Assembly: GCF_014352875.1 (NCBI RefSeq)
Contig: NZ_CP060695.1
Coordinates: 2,511,501-2,575,500, forward strand
DNA from: Polaribacter pectinis
Lineage (GTDB): Bacteria > Bacteroidota > Bacteroidia > Flavobacteriales > Flavobacteriaceae
Reading direction: 5' to 3'
DNA length: 64,000 nt
Both the position numbers and the translations under genes were made by a program. The first letter of the stretch is position 1; every line of letters starts with the position of its first letter. Below the pieces are notes generated by a model. It ran no database searches, was not told the origin of the DNA, and was given only the letters and a program-made list of their open reading frames with translations. Of the stretch, positions 50,916-59,565 are shown one piece after another.

Positions 50916-53648
50916 TTACTCATTACTAAAAACACTATCAATAACACCTTTATGACGTTTTTTGAATCTTGTGCTTGAACCTGCTGCAGGAACTGCATAG
51001 TATTTACGAGAACGAACATTTAATTTTACTAAATCGAAACGTTCTAACATAAAACTCCAAGCTCCCATATTTCTTGGTTCTTCTTGTGCCCAAACGTAAT
51101 CTTTCACATTCGGATATCTATCTATTACCTTTTGTAATTTCTCTAAATGCAGAGGAAATAATTGTTCAATTCTAACCAAAGCTACATCTTCTCTTTCTAA
51201 ATTTTCTCTTTCTTCTAATAAATCATAATAGAATTTACCCATACAGAAAACTAACTTTGTTACTTTTTCTGGATTTATTGTATCATCAATTACTTCTTGA
51301 AATTCACCGGTTGCTAAATCTTCAATTGAAGAAATTACTTTTGTATGTCTTAATAGACTTTTCGGAGTAAATACAATTAACGGTTTTCTATAATCACGTT
51401 TCATTTGACGACGCAATAAATGATAGAAATTCGCAGGTGTTGTACAATTTGCAAGTGTCATATTATCAGTTGCACACAATTGTAAATAACGTTCTATTCT
51501 TGCAGATGAATGTTCAGAACCTTGCCCTTCATAACCATGAGGTAATAGAACCACGATTCCGTTTTGTAATTTCCACTTATCTTCTGCTGCAGAAATGTAT
51601 TGATCGAACATTATTTGTGCTCCGTTAGAGAAATCTCCAAACTGTGCTTCCCAAATTGTTAATGTGTTTGGGTTACCCATTGCATACCCATAATCGAACC
51701 CAAGAACTCCATATTCAGATAATAACGAGTTGTAAATCGTCATTTGTCCTTTACTCTTTGGATTTCTATTTAATAAGTTAATTCTCTCTTCTGAAAGTTC
51801 GTCACGTAATATAGCGTGCCTATGAGAAAAAGTTCCTCTTTCTACATCTTGCCCAGAAATACGTACATTAAAACCTTCTTCCATTAAAGAACCATAAGCT
51901 AAATTTTCTGCCATTCCCCAATCTAATTGATTGGTTTCGAAAGCCATTTTTGCCCTTCCTTGTAAAATACGTTCTGCTTTTCTAACAAATTTCACACCTT
52001 CAGGAACTGTGGAAACTACTTTTGCAATATTTCTTAAACCATCAGCTGTATATTTTGTATCAACAGGTTGCAACATCGCAGGTAATTCCTCACGATCGAA
52101 GCCTTCCCAAGTAGATTGCATGAATTCTTTTACTTTCGATGTTTCTACTTTTTTAGATTCATCGAATTCAGTCTCCAACATACTCTTGAATTCTGTAGTA
52201 ATTTCAGCTAAATAATTTTTATCTATACTTCCTTCTTGTAATAATTTTTCAGCATAAATCTCTTTTACATTTTCATGTTTAGAGATTGCTTTGTATAATT
52301 TTGGCTGTGTAAAACGAGGTTCATCACCTTCATTATGTCCGTATTTTCTGTAACCTAAAAGATCTATAAAAATATCGGTTTTAAATTTCATTCTAAACTC
52401 TAAAGCCATTTGCATTGCGTGACAAACTGCTTCTGTATCATCTGCATTTACGTGTAAAACTGGCGATAAAGTTACTTTTGCAACATCTGTACAATAGGTA
52501 CTTGAACGTGCATCTAAATAGTTTGTGGTAAAACCGATTTGGTTATTTACAACAATATGTATAGTTCCTCCTGTTTTATAACCATTCAATTTTGCCATTT
52601 GAACAACTTCATAGGCAATTCCTTGACCTGCAATTGCAGCATCTCCATGAATAATTATTGGAAGAATCTTACTTGAATCTCCATCGTATTTTCTATCGAT
52701 TTTTGCTCTTGTAATTCCTTCAGCAACTGCTGCAACAGTTTCCAAGTGAGATGGATTTGGAACCAAATTCATTTTTATTTCATTACCATCTCTATAAGTT
52801 TTACTTAACGTTAAACCTAAATGGTATTTTACATCCCCATCAATATCTTCATCTTCGAAATCTTTTCCTTCGAACTCGCTAAATAAATCTCTAACTGGCT
52901 TTTTAAAGATATTTACTAAAGTATTTAAACGACCTCTGTGTGCCATTCCTAAAACACATTCTTTCACTCCAAAAGTTTCTGCTGCTTCTCTTAAAACAAC
53001 TGCCATTCCTGGAATTAAAGATTCACCTCCTTCTAAAGAAAAACGCTTTTGCCCTACATATTTTGTTTGCAAAAAGCTTTCAAAAGTAACTGCTTGGTTT
53101 AATTTTCCTAAAATATATTTTTTAGATTCAATAGAATAATTAGGATGGTTATCGTTGGTATTTAATCGATCCTGCCACCATTTTAATTTTATTGGGTTGC
53201 GCATATACATGTACTCCACTCCAATAGAATCGCAATAAATAGTTTTTAAGTGACTAATTATTTCAGAAAGTTTTACTCTTCCTAAACCTAAAACATCTCC
53301 TGCAGAAAATTCTTTATCTAAATCGTTTTCGGTTAAACCGAAATTTTCGATTTCTAAAGTTGGTTGATATTGCCTCCTATCTCTAACCGGATTTGTTTTT
53401 GTGAACAAATGTCCACGTGTTCGATAACCGTTAATCAAGTCTACCACCAAAAATTCCTTCTTTACTTCTTGTGGAATTTCTAATGAAGTAACTTCATCTT
53501 TAAAGGAATAATCTTCATTTGCCAAATCATATCCTTGAAAAAAGCTTCTCCAACTTGGTTCAACAGAATCTGGGTTGACTAAATATTGATCGTATAAATC
53601 GGCTATAAAGCCTGTATGTGCTGCGTTTAAGAACGAAAATTTGTCCAT
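50916..53648 (-). CDS. sucA: 2-oxoglutarate dehydrogenase E1
   Basis: A 910-residue thiamine-diphosphate enzyme that decarboxylates 2-oxoglutarate in the TCA cycle. Marks: the N-terminal LNAAHTGFIADLYDQYLVNP, then GMAHRGRLNTLVNI, IIHGDAAIAGQGIAYEVVQM with the ThDP GD motif, VNNQIGFTTNYLDARSSTYC, YRKYGHNEGDEPRFTQP and FSHRHAILRDE. The C-terminal VWAQEEPRNMGAW contact also fits. The length is close to E. coli SucA (933). A promoter lies 39 nt upstream. sucB follows across repeat copy C. Confidence 0.96.
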   Translation of the reverse strand: MDKFSFLNAAHTGFIADLYDQYLVNPDSVEPSWRSFFQGYDLANEDYSFKDEVTSLEIPQEVKKEFLVVDLINGYRTRGHLFTKTNPVRDRRQYQPTLEIENFGLTENDLDKEFSAGDVLGLGRVKLSEIISHLKTIYCDSIGVEYMYMRNPIKLKWWQDRLNTNDNHPNYSIESKKYILGKLNQAVTFESFLQTKYVGQKRFSLEGGESLIPGMAVVLREAAETFGVKECVLGMAHRGRLNTLVNIFKKPVRDLFSEFEGKDFEDEDIDGDVKYHLGLTLSKTYRDGNEIKMNLVPNPSHLETVAAVAEGITRAKIDRKYDGDSSKILPIIIHGDAAIAGQGIAYEVVQMAKLNGYKTGGTIHIVVNNQIGFTTNYLDARSSTYCTDVAKVTLSPVLHVNADDTEAVCHAMQMALEFRMKFKTDIFIDLLGYRKYGHNEGDEPRFTQPKLYKAISKHENVKEIYAEKLLQEGSIDKNYLAEITTEFKSMLETEFDESKKVETSKVKEFMQSTWEGFDREELPAMLQPVDTKYTADGLRNIAKVVSTVPEGVKFVRKAERILQGRAKMAFETNQLDWGMAENLAYGSLMEEGFNVRISGQDVERGTFSHRHAILRDELSEERINLLNRNPKSKGQMTIYNSLLSEYGVLGFDYGYAMGNPNTLTIWEAQFGDFSNGAQIMFDQYISAAEDKWKLQNGIVVLLPHGYEGQGSEHSSARIERYLQLCATDNMTLANCTTPANFYHLLRRQMKRDYRKPLIVFTPKSLLRHTKVISSIEDLATGEFQEVIDDTINPEKVTKLVFCMGKFYYDLLEERENLEREDVALVRIEQLFPLHLEKLQKVIDRYPNVKDYVWAQEEPRNMGAWSFMLERFDLVKLNVRSRKYYAVPAAGSSTRFKKRHKGVIDSVFSNE

Positions 53649-53687
53649 ATAATAGTTTGTGCTTTGTATATAAGCTAATTCTTAAAA

Positions 53688-53695
53688 CAAAAATA
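53688..53695 (-). promoter_or_regulatory. -7 box of sucA
   Basis: TATTTTTG on the minus strand is a perfect TAnnTTTG, 39 nt before the ATG. Confidence 0.55.
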
Positions 53696-53770
53696 CAATA
53701 TTTGAAATAAAAGAGGAATTAATTTCAGTTATAATAAAGTGAAAAAAAAATAATTTTTTTTTGAAATATA

Positions 53771-53801
53771 TTTGGAGATGTATTAAAAAGAATTATATTT
53801 G
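53771..53801 (+). promoter_or_regulatory. Promoter of tRNA-Asn
   Basis: TTTG (53771-53774), a spacer of 19 nt and TATATTTG (53794-53801) form a textbook Bacteroidota promoter about 30 nt before the tRNA. The TTTG is itself the end of another TATATTTG (53767-53774), so a second, earlier start is possible. Confidence 0.75.
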
Positions 53802-53830
53802 CACTCGCTAATCACAAATGTGATGCAAAC

Positions 53831-53904
53831 TCCTCTTTAGCTCAGTTGGTTAGAGCATCTGACTGTTAATCAGAGGGTCCAAGGTTCGAGTCCTTGAAGA
53901 GGAG
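53831..53904 (+). tRNA. tRNA-Asn (GTT)
   Basis: A 74-nt tRNA. Acceptor stem TCCTCTT/AAGAGGA, D-arm GCTCAGTTGGTTAGAGC, anticodon stem-loop CTGACTGTTAATCAG with anticodon GTT, T-arm CAAGGTTCGAGTCCTTG and discriminator G, as in Asn tRNAs. The CCA end is not fully encoded (CA follows). A perfect terminator begins 2 nt later. Confidence 0.97.
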
Positions 53905-53905
53905 C

Positions 53906-53937
53906 AAAAAAGTCTTACCATTTGGTAAGACTTTTTT
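53906..53937 (+). terminator. Terminator of tRNA-Asn
   Basis: A perfect 14-bp stem AAAAAAGTCTTACC / GGTAAGACTTTTTT with loop ATTT. Confidence 0.9.
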
Positions 53938-53980
53938 ATTTTTAACAAAAATCAAGAATTTTATATAAAATATTGAGCAT

Positions 53981-54015
53981 AAAAAAAGTGGTAATTTTTA
54001 ATTACCACTTTTTTT
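53981..54015 (-). terminator. Terminator of hemD, bidirectional
   Basis: Stem A7GTGGTAATT / AATTACCACT7 with a 3-nt T loop. It lies 37 bp after the hemD stop and has A and T tracts suited to either strand. Confidence 0.85.
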
Positions 54016-54051
54016 ATTTTAAAATTGTTTCAATCTATATTGAAAAAACTC

Positions 54052-54798
54052 TTATTTTTTATTTGCTTGTTTAATGTACTTGTCTAAAGCCATTGTCATA
54101 GAAGGTGTCTCTGGGCTTGGTGCTTGTATATCGCACTTTAAACCTGCTTCTGTAACTGCATTAACAGTTGAGTTTCCAAAAGCCGCAATTCTTGTATCGT
54201 TTTGCTTAAAGTTTGGAAAATTTTTGAATAACGATTCAATTCCTGATGGGCTAAAAAACACTAAAACATCATAAAAGACATTCTCTAAATCAGATAAATC
54301 ACTTATTACAGTTCTATATAAATCTACTCTTGTCCAAGTTACCCCTAATTTATCTAATTCTTCTGGGATTAAAGGTTTTAATTTATCTGAAGATGGTAAT
54401 AAAAATTTTTCAGTTTTATGTTTCTTAATTAGTTTTGTTAATTCTGGAAAAGTTCTGTTACCTACATAAATTTTTCTTTTTCTGTAAACAACATATTTTT
54501 GCAAGTAGTAAGCTACTGCTTCTGACTGACAAAAATATTTCATCGCATCTGGCACTTTAAAGCGCATTTCTTCAGCAATTCTAAAAAAATGATCTACAGC
54601 ATTTCTACTTGTTAAAATAATAGCAGTAAAATTTTTTAAGTCAATTTTTTCAGCTCTAACTTCTTTTACAGAGATACCTTCTACATGAATAAATGATCTA
54701 AAATCGATCTTTACTTTTTGTTTATCAGATAAATCGAAATAAGGAGAAGTTTCTGTCTTTGGTGCTGGTTGAGATACTAAAATCGTTTTCACTTTCAT
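54052..54798 (-). CDS. hemD: Uroporphyrinogen-III synthase
   Basis: A 248-residue HemD-family protein of haem synthesis. The family is poorly conserved. Visible marks are VKTILVSQPAP at the N-terminus, FTAIILTSRNAVDHFFRIAE, LLPSSDKLKPLIPEELDKLG, DVLVFFSPSGIESLFKNFP and AAFGNSTVNAVTEAG. It closes hydroxymethylbilane with inversion of ring D. It follows DUF4271 after 17 nt, a pairing I recall from other Bacteroidota. Confidence 0.9.
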   Translation of the reverse strand: MKVKTILVSQPAPKTETSPYFDLSDKQKVKIDFRSFIHVEGISVKEVRAEKIDLKNFTAIILTSRNAVDHFFRIAEEMRFKVPDAMKYFCQSEAVAYYLQKYVVYRKRKIYVGNRTFPELTKLIKKHKTEKFLLPSSDKLKPLIPEELDKLGVTWTRVDLYRTVISDLSDLENVFYDVLVFFSPSGIESLFKNFPNFKQNDTRIAAFGNSTVNAVTEAGLKCDIQAPSPETPSMTMALDKYIKQANKK

Positions 54799-54815
54799 AA
54801 GCTTTCGTTTTGTAT

Positions 54816-55457
54816 TTAAAACATCAATTTAAACAGTATAAATAGCGGTGCTATTTCGAAGGCGCAAATGTACAAAATAAAATAAAACAACTTATTAAAA
54901 ATCAGGTTTTTGTTATTTATAATGTGAAAAATAAATCGCATTAAAAACAACAGTGTTGTAAAGGTTGTTAAAAAAGTGATATTTAGTTTTGTGTATTGCA
55001 GTAAAACCAAGGAAACAAACAAGTAAAAGGAGATATTATAAAGATAACTAGATTTAGAAACTAGAAAAAAACGAACCTCTTTTCTTATTAAAAAAAGTAA
55101 AGACAATAAGTATTCTAAACTCCTTTTTATTAGGAAATAGAAAAAAACTGTTAAAAAAGTAATCCCAAAAAGATAAAACCCATCTATTTTTGTTTCAGAA
55201 AAATAGATTAAACAATAATAACAAACTAATGATAAAACTGTAATTGAGAATAAAAACATTAATATTTGAAATGCTTTAGGAAAAGTACTGTTTTCTTCAA
55301 CTTCATTTTCAACAAAACCTTTATTAAACAGAGCAAAAACATATCCTTTTAATTTTACAGCATCTAATCCTTTTAGAAAAAAAATAGTACCTAATAGCAA
55401 TACCAATAAAATGGTAATCCAATCTGTATTTATAAATATTTTCTCTAATGCCTGCAC
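54816..55457 (-). CDS. DUF4271-family membrane protein
   Basis: A 213-residue integral membrane protein with about six hydrophobic segments, DWITILLVLLLGTIFFLKGL first. A Cys- and Phe-rich C-terminus ends LFILFKLMF. It matches the Bacteroidota family DUF4271 by arrangement and by position upstream of hemD. The function is unknown; a link to haem synthesis is suggested only by the linkage. Confidence 0.8.
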   Translation of the reverse strand: MQALEKIFINTDWITILLVLLLGTIFFLKGLDAVKLKGYVFALFNKGFVENEVEENSTFPKAFQILMFLFSITVLSLVCYYCLIYFSETKIDGFYLFGITFLTVFFYFLIKRSLEYLLSLLFLIRKEVRFFLVSKSSYLYNISFYLFVSLVLLQYTKLNITFLTTFTTLLFLMRFIFHIINNKNLIFNKLFYFILYICAFEIAPLFILFKLMF

Positions 55458-55482
55458 TTTTTATGTTTTGGTAAGATTAACA

Positions 55483-55490
55483 CAAAATTA
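55483..55490 (-). promoter_or_regulatory. -7 box of DUF4271-hemD
   Basis: TAATTTTG on the minus strand is a perfect TAnnTTTG, 25 nt before the ATG. Confidence 0.5.
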
Positions 55491-55504
55491 GTAATTAAAT
55501 AATG

Positions 55505-55512
55505 TATATTTG
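55505..55512 (+). promoter_or_regulatory. -7 box of the glycosyltransferase operon
   Basis: TATATTTG is a perfect TAnnTTTG, 26 nt before the ATG. It is divergent from the DUF4271 box, which lies 14 bp away. Confidence 0.55.
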
Positions 55513-55538
55513 CTTTCTTACTACATGAAAATTTATTT

Positions 55539-56258
55539 ATGTCAGACGCCTTAGTTATCATCCCAACTTATAACGAAAAAGAAAATATAGAAGCTATTAT
55601 TAGAGCTACTTTTAGCCAGAAAAAAGCATTTCATATTTTAATTGTTGATGATAACTCTCCAGATGGAACTTCAGAAATTGTAACTGACCTTATGAATGAG
55701 TTTCCTAATCAACTTTTTTTAGAAAAAAGATTGGGAAAAAACGGATTAGGCACAGCTTATATTCATGGTTTTAAATGGGCATTAGCTAGAAAATACGACT
55801 ATATTACAGAAATGGATGCAGATTTTTCTCACAATCCAAAAGATTTAGTTCGCCTATACAATGCTTGTTCTAAAAAAGGAGCAGATGTATCTATTGGTTC
55901 TAGATATTCGCAAGGTGTTAATGTTGTTAATTGGCCAATGAAAAGAGTCCTTTTATCTTATTTTGCTTCAAAATATGTACGTTTTATTACTAGAATTCCG
56001 GTTTTTGATACCACTGCTGGTTTTGTTTGCTGGAAACGAGAAGTTCTAGAAACCATTAATTTAGATAAAATTAAATTTATTGGTTATGCCTTTCAAATTG
56101 AAATGAAGTTTAAAGCATGGAAACACAACTTTAATATAAAAGAAGTTTCTGTTGTTTTTACAGACAGAACTTTAGGGGAATCTAAAATGAGTGGCAATAT
56201 TGTATCTGAAGCTTTATTTGGTGTGATAAAGATGAAAATAAATGGATTACCAAAATAA
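55539..56258 (+). CDS. Polyprenol monophosphomannose synthase-like glycosyltransferase
   Basis: A 239-residue GT2 enzyme of the DPM1 type. Marks: VIIPTYNEKENIEAIIRATF, ILIVDDNSPDGTSEIV, GLGTAYIHGFKWAL, EMDADFSHNPKDL (DxD-like), GSRYSQGVNVVNWP and the C-terminal FTDRTLGESKMSG. It lacks the C-terminal membrane helices of longer relatives. It would load a sugar onto a polyprenyl phosphate for envelope glycan or glycoprotein synthesis. It heads a tight unit with GNAT, dihydroorotase and DUF4296 (gaps of 3, 8 and 1 nt). Confidence 0.9.
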   Translation: MSDALVIIPTYNEKENIEAIIRATFSQKKAFHILIVDDNSPDGTSEIVTDLMNEFPNQLFLEKRLGKNGLGTAYIHGFKWALARKYDYITEMDADFSHNPKDLVRLYNACSKKGADVSIGSRYSQGVNVVNWPMKRVLLSYFASKYVRFITRIPVFDTTAGFVCWKREVLETINLDKIKFIGYAFQIEMKFKAWKHNFNIKEVSVVFTDRTLGESKMSGNIVSEALFGVIKMKINGLPK

Positions 56259-56261
56259 TTT

Positions 56262-56723
56262 ATGGAAACAGTTTCTACAAGACCAGCAAAAATTGATGAT
56301 CTAGAAATCTTGTTAGAATTTGAACAAGGGGTTATAGAAGCAGAAAAACCACTAGATCCTTTTTTAAAAAAATCACAAATTTTTTACTATAACATTAAAG
56401 AATTAATAGCTGCCGATAATACCCATTTAATTGTAGCCATGTTTAATGATGAAGTTGTTGGTTCTGGCTATGTTAGAGTTGAAAATTCTAAACAATATCA
56501 TAAAAACCAAAAAAACGGTTATGTGGGTTTTATATATGTAAAACCAGTATTTAGAGGAAAAAGAATAAGTATTACAATATTAGAATCATTAAAATCTTGG
56601 GCAAAAAGCAAAGATTTAAACGAATTAAGGTTAGATGTCTATCACAACAATCCTTCTGCCATAAAATCTTATGAACGTTTTGGTTTTAATAAAAGTATGA
56701 TTAACATGAGAATGGAAATTTAA
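56262..56723 (+). CDS. GNAT-family N-acetyltransferase
   Basis: A 153-residue acetyltransferase. The acetyl-CoA region reads VGFIYVKPVFRGKRISITIL, followed by LDVYHNNPSAIKSYERFGF. The substrate is not known. It starts 3 nt after the glycosyltransferase stop and lies 8 nt before the dihydroorotase gene. Confidence 0.88.
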   Translation: METVSTRPAKIDDLEILLEFEQGVIEAEKPLDPFLKKSQIFYYNIKELIAADNTHLIVAMFNDEVVGSGYVRVENSKQYHKNQKNGYVGFIYVKPVFRGKRISITILESLKSWAKSKDLNELRLDVYHNNPSAIKSYERFGFNKSMINMRMEI

Positions 56724-56731
56724 TTTAGAAA

Positions 56732-58072
56732 ATGACAAAATCAACTTTAATAAAAAACGCAATTATAGTAAATGAAAACAACTCTTTTAAAGGTGATGTT
56801 CTCATTGAAAACGAAATTATAAAAGAAATTTCTTCGGAAATTACTGCACCCAAAAACACAGAAATTATTGATGCAAAAGGTAGCTATTTAATTCCTGGTT
56901 TTATAGACGATCAAGTGCACTTTAGAGAACCTGGTTTAACACATAAAGCAAATATTGCTACAGAAAGTAGAGCTGCAGTTGCTGGTGGAATTACCACTTT
57001 TATTGAAATGCCAAACACAGTACCACAAGCAACTACACAAGATTTATTGGAAGATAAATTTAAAATTGCTGCTAAAGATTCCTACGCAAATTATTCTTTC
57101 ATGTTTGGTGGTACAAATGATAATTTAGAAGAATTACTTAAAACTGACCCAAAAAAAGTAGCTGGAATTAAATTGTTTTTAGGTTCCTCTACAGGAAATA
57201 TGTTGGTTGATAATGAAGCGGTTTTAGAGAAAATATTCTCATCAACAAAAATGATTATCTCTGTGCATTGTGAAGATGAAGCGACAATCAGAAAAAACAC
57301 AGAAGAGTTTATTGAAAAATATGGAGAAGATATTCCTGTTAAATATCACCCAATAATTAGAAGTGAAGAAGCTTGTTATTTATCTTCATCCAAAGCAATT
57401 GAACTAGCTAAAAAAACAGGTGCAAGATTGCATATTTTCCACTTGTCTACAGAAAAAGAAACCCATTTATTTAGAAATGATATTCCTATTGAAGAAAAGC
57501 AAATTACAGCCGAAGTTTGTATTCATCATTTATGGTTTTCTGATAAAGATTATGGGGAAAAAGGAACGCATATTAAATGGAACCCTGCCGTAAAAACGGA
57601 AAAGGACAGACAAGGTTTATGGAAAGCTTTATTAGATGACAGAATTGATGTTTTGGCAACAGACCATGCACCACATACTTTAGAGGAAAAAGACAATATC
57701 TACACCAAAGCCCCAAGTGGAGGCCCATTAGTACAACATGCAGTTATGGCTATTTTAGAAAAAGTAAAAGAAGGTGTAATTTCTATTGAAAAAGCAGTGG
57801 AGAAAATGAGCCATAATCCAGCAAAATTGTTTCAAATAGAAAAAAGAGGGTTTATAAAAGAAGGTTTTTATGCAGATTTAGTATTGATAAATTCTAACGA
57901 ACCTCAAACTGTTTCCAAAGATAATATTTTATATAAATGTGGTTGGTCTCCGTTCGAAGGAACAACTTTTTCATCCACCATTACACATACATTTGTAAAC
58001 GGTAATTTAGTTTATAATAACGGCGTTTTTGATGATGTTACAAAAGGAAAAAGACTAACTTTTAATAGGTAG
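56732..58072 (+). CDS. pyrC: Dihydroorotase (amidohydrolase family), first metal His replaced
   Basis: A 446-residue dihydroorotase of the long, type I-like class, for the third step of pyrimidine synthesis. The metal motif reads DDQVHFREPG, so the first His of HxH is Gln61 while His63 remains. The other ligands are present: Lys147 (GIKLFLG, to be carboxylated), His179 (ISVHCEDE), His237 (LHIFHLST) and Asp311 (ATDHAPHT). I recall the same DDQVHFREPG in Bacteroides dihydroorotases, so this is a lineage trait rather than decay. A hydantoinase-like activity cannot be excluded by sequence alone. Confidence 0.87.
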   Translation: MTKSTLIKNAIIVNENNSFKGDVLIENEIIKEISSEITAPKNTEIIDAKGSYLIPGFIDDQVHFREPGLTHKANIATESRAAVAGGITTFIEMPNTVPQATTQDLLEDKFKIAAKDSYANYSFMFGGTNDNLEELLKTDPKKVAGIKLFLGSSTGNMLVDNEAVLEKIFSSTKMIISVHCEDEATIRKNTEEFIEKYGEDIPVKYHPIIRSEEACYLSSSKAIELAKKTGARLHIFHLSTEKETHLFRNDIPIEEKQITAEVCIHHLWFSDKDYGEKGTHIKWNPAVKTEKDRQGLWKALLDDRIDVLATDHAPHTLEEKDNIYTKAPSGGPLVQHAVMAILEKVKEGVISIEKAVEKMSHNPAKLFQIEKRGFIKEGFYADLVLINSNEPQTVSKDNILYKCGWSPFEGTTFSSTITHTFVNGNLVYNNGVFDDVTKGKRLTFNR

Positions 58073-58073
58073 T

Positions 58074-58502
58074 ATGAAGAATTTACATTACATATTTGTT
58101 TTTATATTTTTGCTTTCTTGCACAAGTAATACCATTTTTGAAAAACCTAAAGATTTAATTCCAAAAGACACTATGAGTCTTATTATTCAAGAATTAATGA
58201 TTGCTTCTTCTGCAAAATTTATTAAAAATAAAAGTCTAGAAAAGAATGTTAATTACATGCCTTTTGTCTATGATAATTTTAAAATAGATAGTTTAAGATT
58301 TGATGCAAGTAACACTTATTATATCTCTAAAGTAGATGCTTATGAGGATATTTTAACAGACGCTAAGAATAATCTTGAAAAAAGAAAAGAACAGGTTACT
58401 AAATTAAAGGGAACTCAAGATTCACTTAGGAGAGATTCAATTAAAAAAGCGAAATCACCTTTAAAAAAATTAGACAAAGAAGTAGATTCTTTATCTAATT
58501 AA
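58074..58502 (+). CDS. DUF4296-family lipoprotein
   Basis: A 142-residue lipoprotein (signal ends FLLSC, Cys16). The mature part begins with EKPKDLIPKDTMSLIIQELM, contains FDASNTYYISKVDAYEDILT and ends in a charged helix. This pattern matches DUF4296 of Bacteroidota, function unknown. It follows dihydroorotase after 1 nt. Its stop overlaps that of the convergent epimerase gene (TTAA). Confidence 0.82.
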   Translation: MKNLHYIFVFIFLLSCTSNTIFEKPKDLIPKDTMSLIIQELMIASSAKFIKNKSLEKNVNYMPFVYDNFKIDSLRFDASNTYYISKVDAYEDILTDAKNNLEKRKEQVTKLKGTQDSLRRDSIKKAKSPLKKLDKEVDSLSN

Positions 58503-59500
58503 TTGTTAGAATATCTTTTACAAGCTCTGTTTATAACGGTTTCAATTTTTTCAAAATCAAAATTTAAAGTTTTTTCTATTTTTTCTGAAGAGTATTTAGA
58601 AATATTATGAGCCGATCTTGCAGAATATTTACTTAATAAAGGTTCTTTACCTGTAATTTTTGAAATGAGCGAGGAAATTCTCCAAAATATTGCAGTTTGC
58701 CACTTACTAATTTTTTTAAACGGTCGCTTTTTATTGAAAGCATCTGCAATTAAAAATAAGATTTCTTTAAAAGATTTATTTTCTGAAACTAAAATGAAAC
58801 GTTCGTTTTTAACATCAGAATTCATTAATAGAATCATGGCTTTTACAACATCTTTTACTCCAACAAAACCAGTAATTCCTTCTGTATAATATTTAAAATC
58901 ATTATAAACTTGACTAAATAATTTTCCAGAACCAGCATTCCAAAATCCACTTCCTAAAATTACTCCAGGGTTTACAATTGCAACTTCTATTCCTTCTTGG
59001 CTTGCTCGCCAAACTTCCATTTCTGCACCAAATTTAGTAATTGAATAACCACTATTGTCTGCTTCTTTATTCCATTCATTTTCTTCTGTAATTAAATTCC
59101 CTTTTAAAGAATCGCCAACAGAAGCAATTGAGCCTACAAAACAAAGTTTATCAATTTTTGCATCAATAGAAAGATTTACAATAATTGCTGTTCCATGTAT
59201 ATTTACTTTTCGCATTTCTCTATAATCTTTCGGATTAAAAGAAATAAAAGCGGCACAATGATACACTTTTTTAATACCAACAAAAGCAGGAATCATCGCA
59301 GGAACATCAGTAATATCTGCTTTATACCACTCAATTTTAGAAATTAGGGTTTCATCTTCAGAATAATAAGAAAACACTTTTTTTACGGCTTCTATTTTTT
59401 CTTCAGAACGATAAATAGCACGAATTTTTTCATCACTTTTTACCAAATGATACAATAAATGTGCGCCTACTAAACCTGTTCCTCCAGTTACTAAAATCAT
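58499..59500 (-). CDS. NAD-dependent epimerase/dehydratase-family protein
   Basis: A 333-residue extended short-chain dehydrogenase. The NAD(P) motif is ILVTGGTGLVGAHLLYHLV. Further marks are KVYHCAAFISF and the catalytic Y-x-x-x-K as YSITK, with IVNPGVILGSGFW downstream. It is closer to 3-beta-HSD/dihydroflavonol reductase-like members than to sugar epimerases, but the substrate is not readable. It is divergent from tyrS. Confidence 0.87.
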   Translation of the reverse strand: MILVTGGTGLVGAHLLYHLVKSDEKIRAIYRSEEKIEAVKKVFSYYSEDETLISKIEWYKADITDVPAMIPAFVGIKKVYHCAAFISFNPKDYREMRKVNIHGTAIIVNLSIDAKIDKLCFVGSIASVGDSLKGNLITEENEWNKEADNSGYSITKFGAEMEVWRASQEGIEVAIVNPGVILGSGFWNAGSGKLFSQVYNDFKYYTEGITGFVGVKDVVKAMILLMNSDVKNERFILVSENKSFKEILFLIADAFNKKRPFKKISKWQTAIFWRISSLISKITGKEPLLSKYSARSAHNISKYSSEKIEKTLNFDFEKIETVINRACKRYSNN

Positions 59501-59533
59501 ACTGCTAATTTATGGTTTTTTGATTGATAAGTT

Positions 59534-59541
59534 TATCTTTG
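59534..59541 (+). promoter_or_regulatory. -7 box of tyrS
   Basis: TATCTTTG is a perfect TAnnTTTG, 24 nt before the ATG. Confidence 0.55.
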
Positions 59542-59565
59542 CAACCATAAAAAGAGACGATTAAA

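Noticed and set aside
53649..53766. Gene in the gap between sucA and the tRNA
   Set aside because: Only the sucA promoter and AT-rich sequence with stops in all frames are seen.
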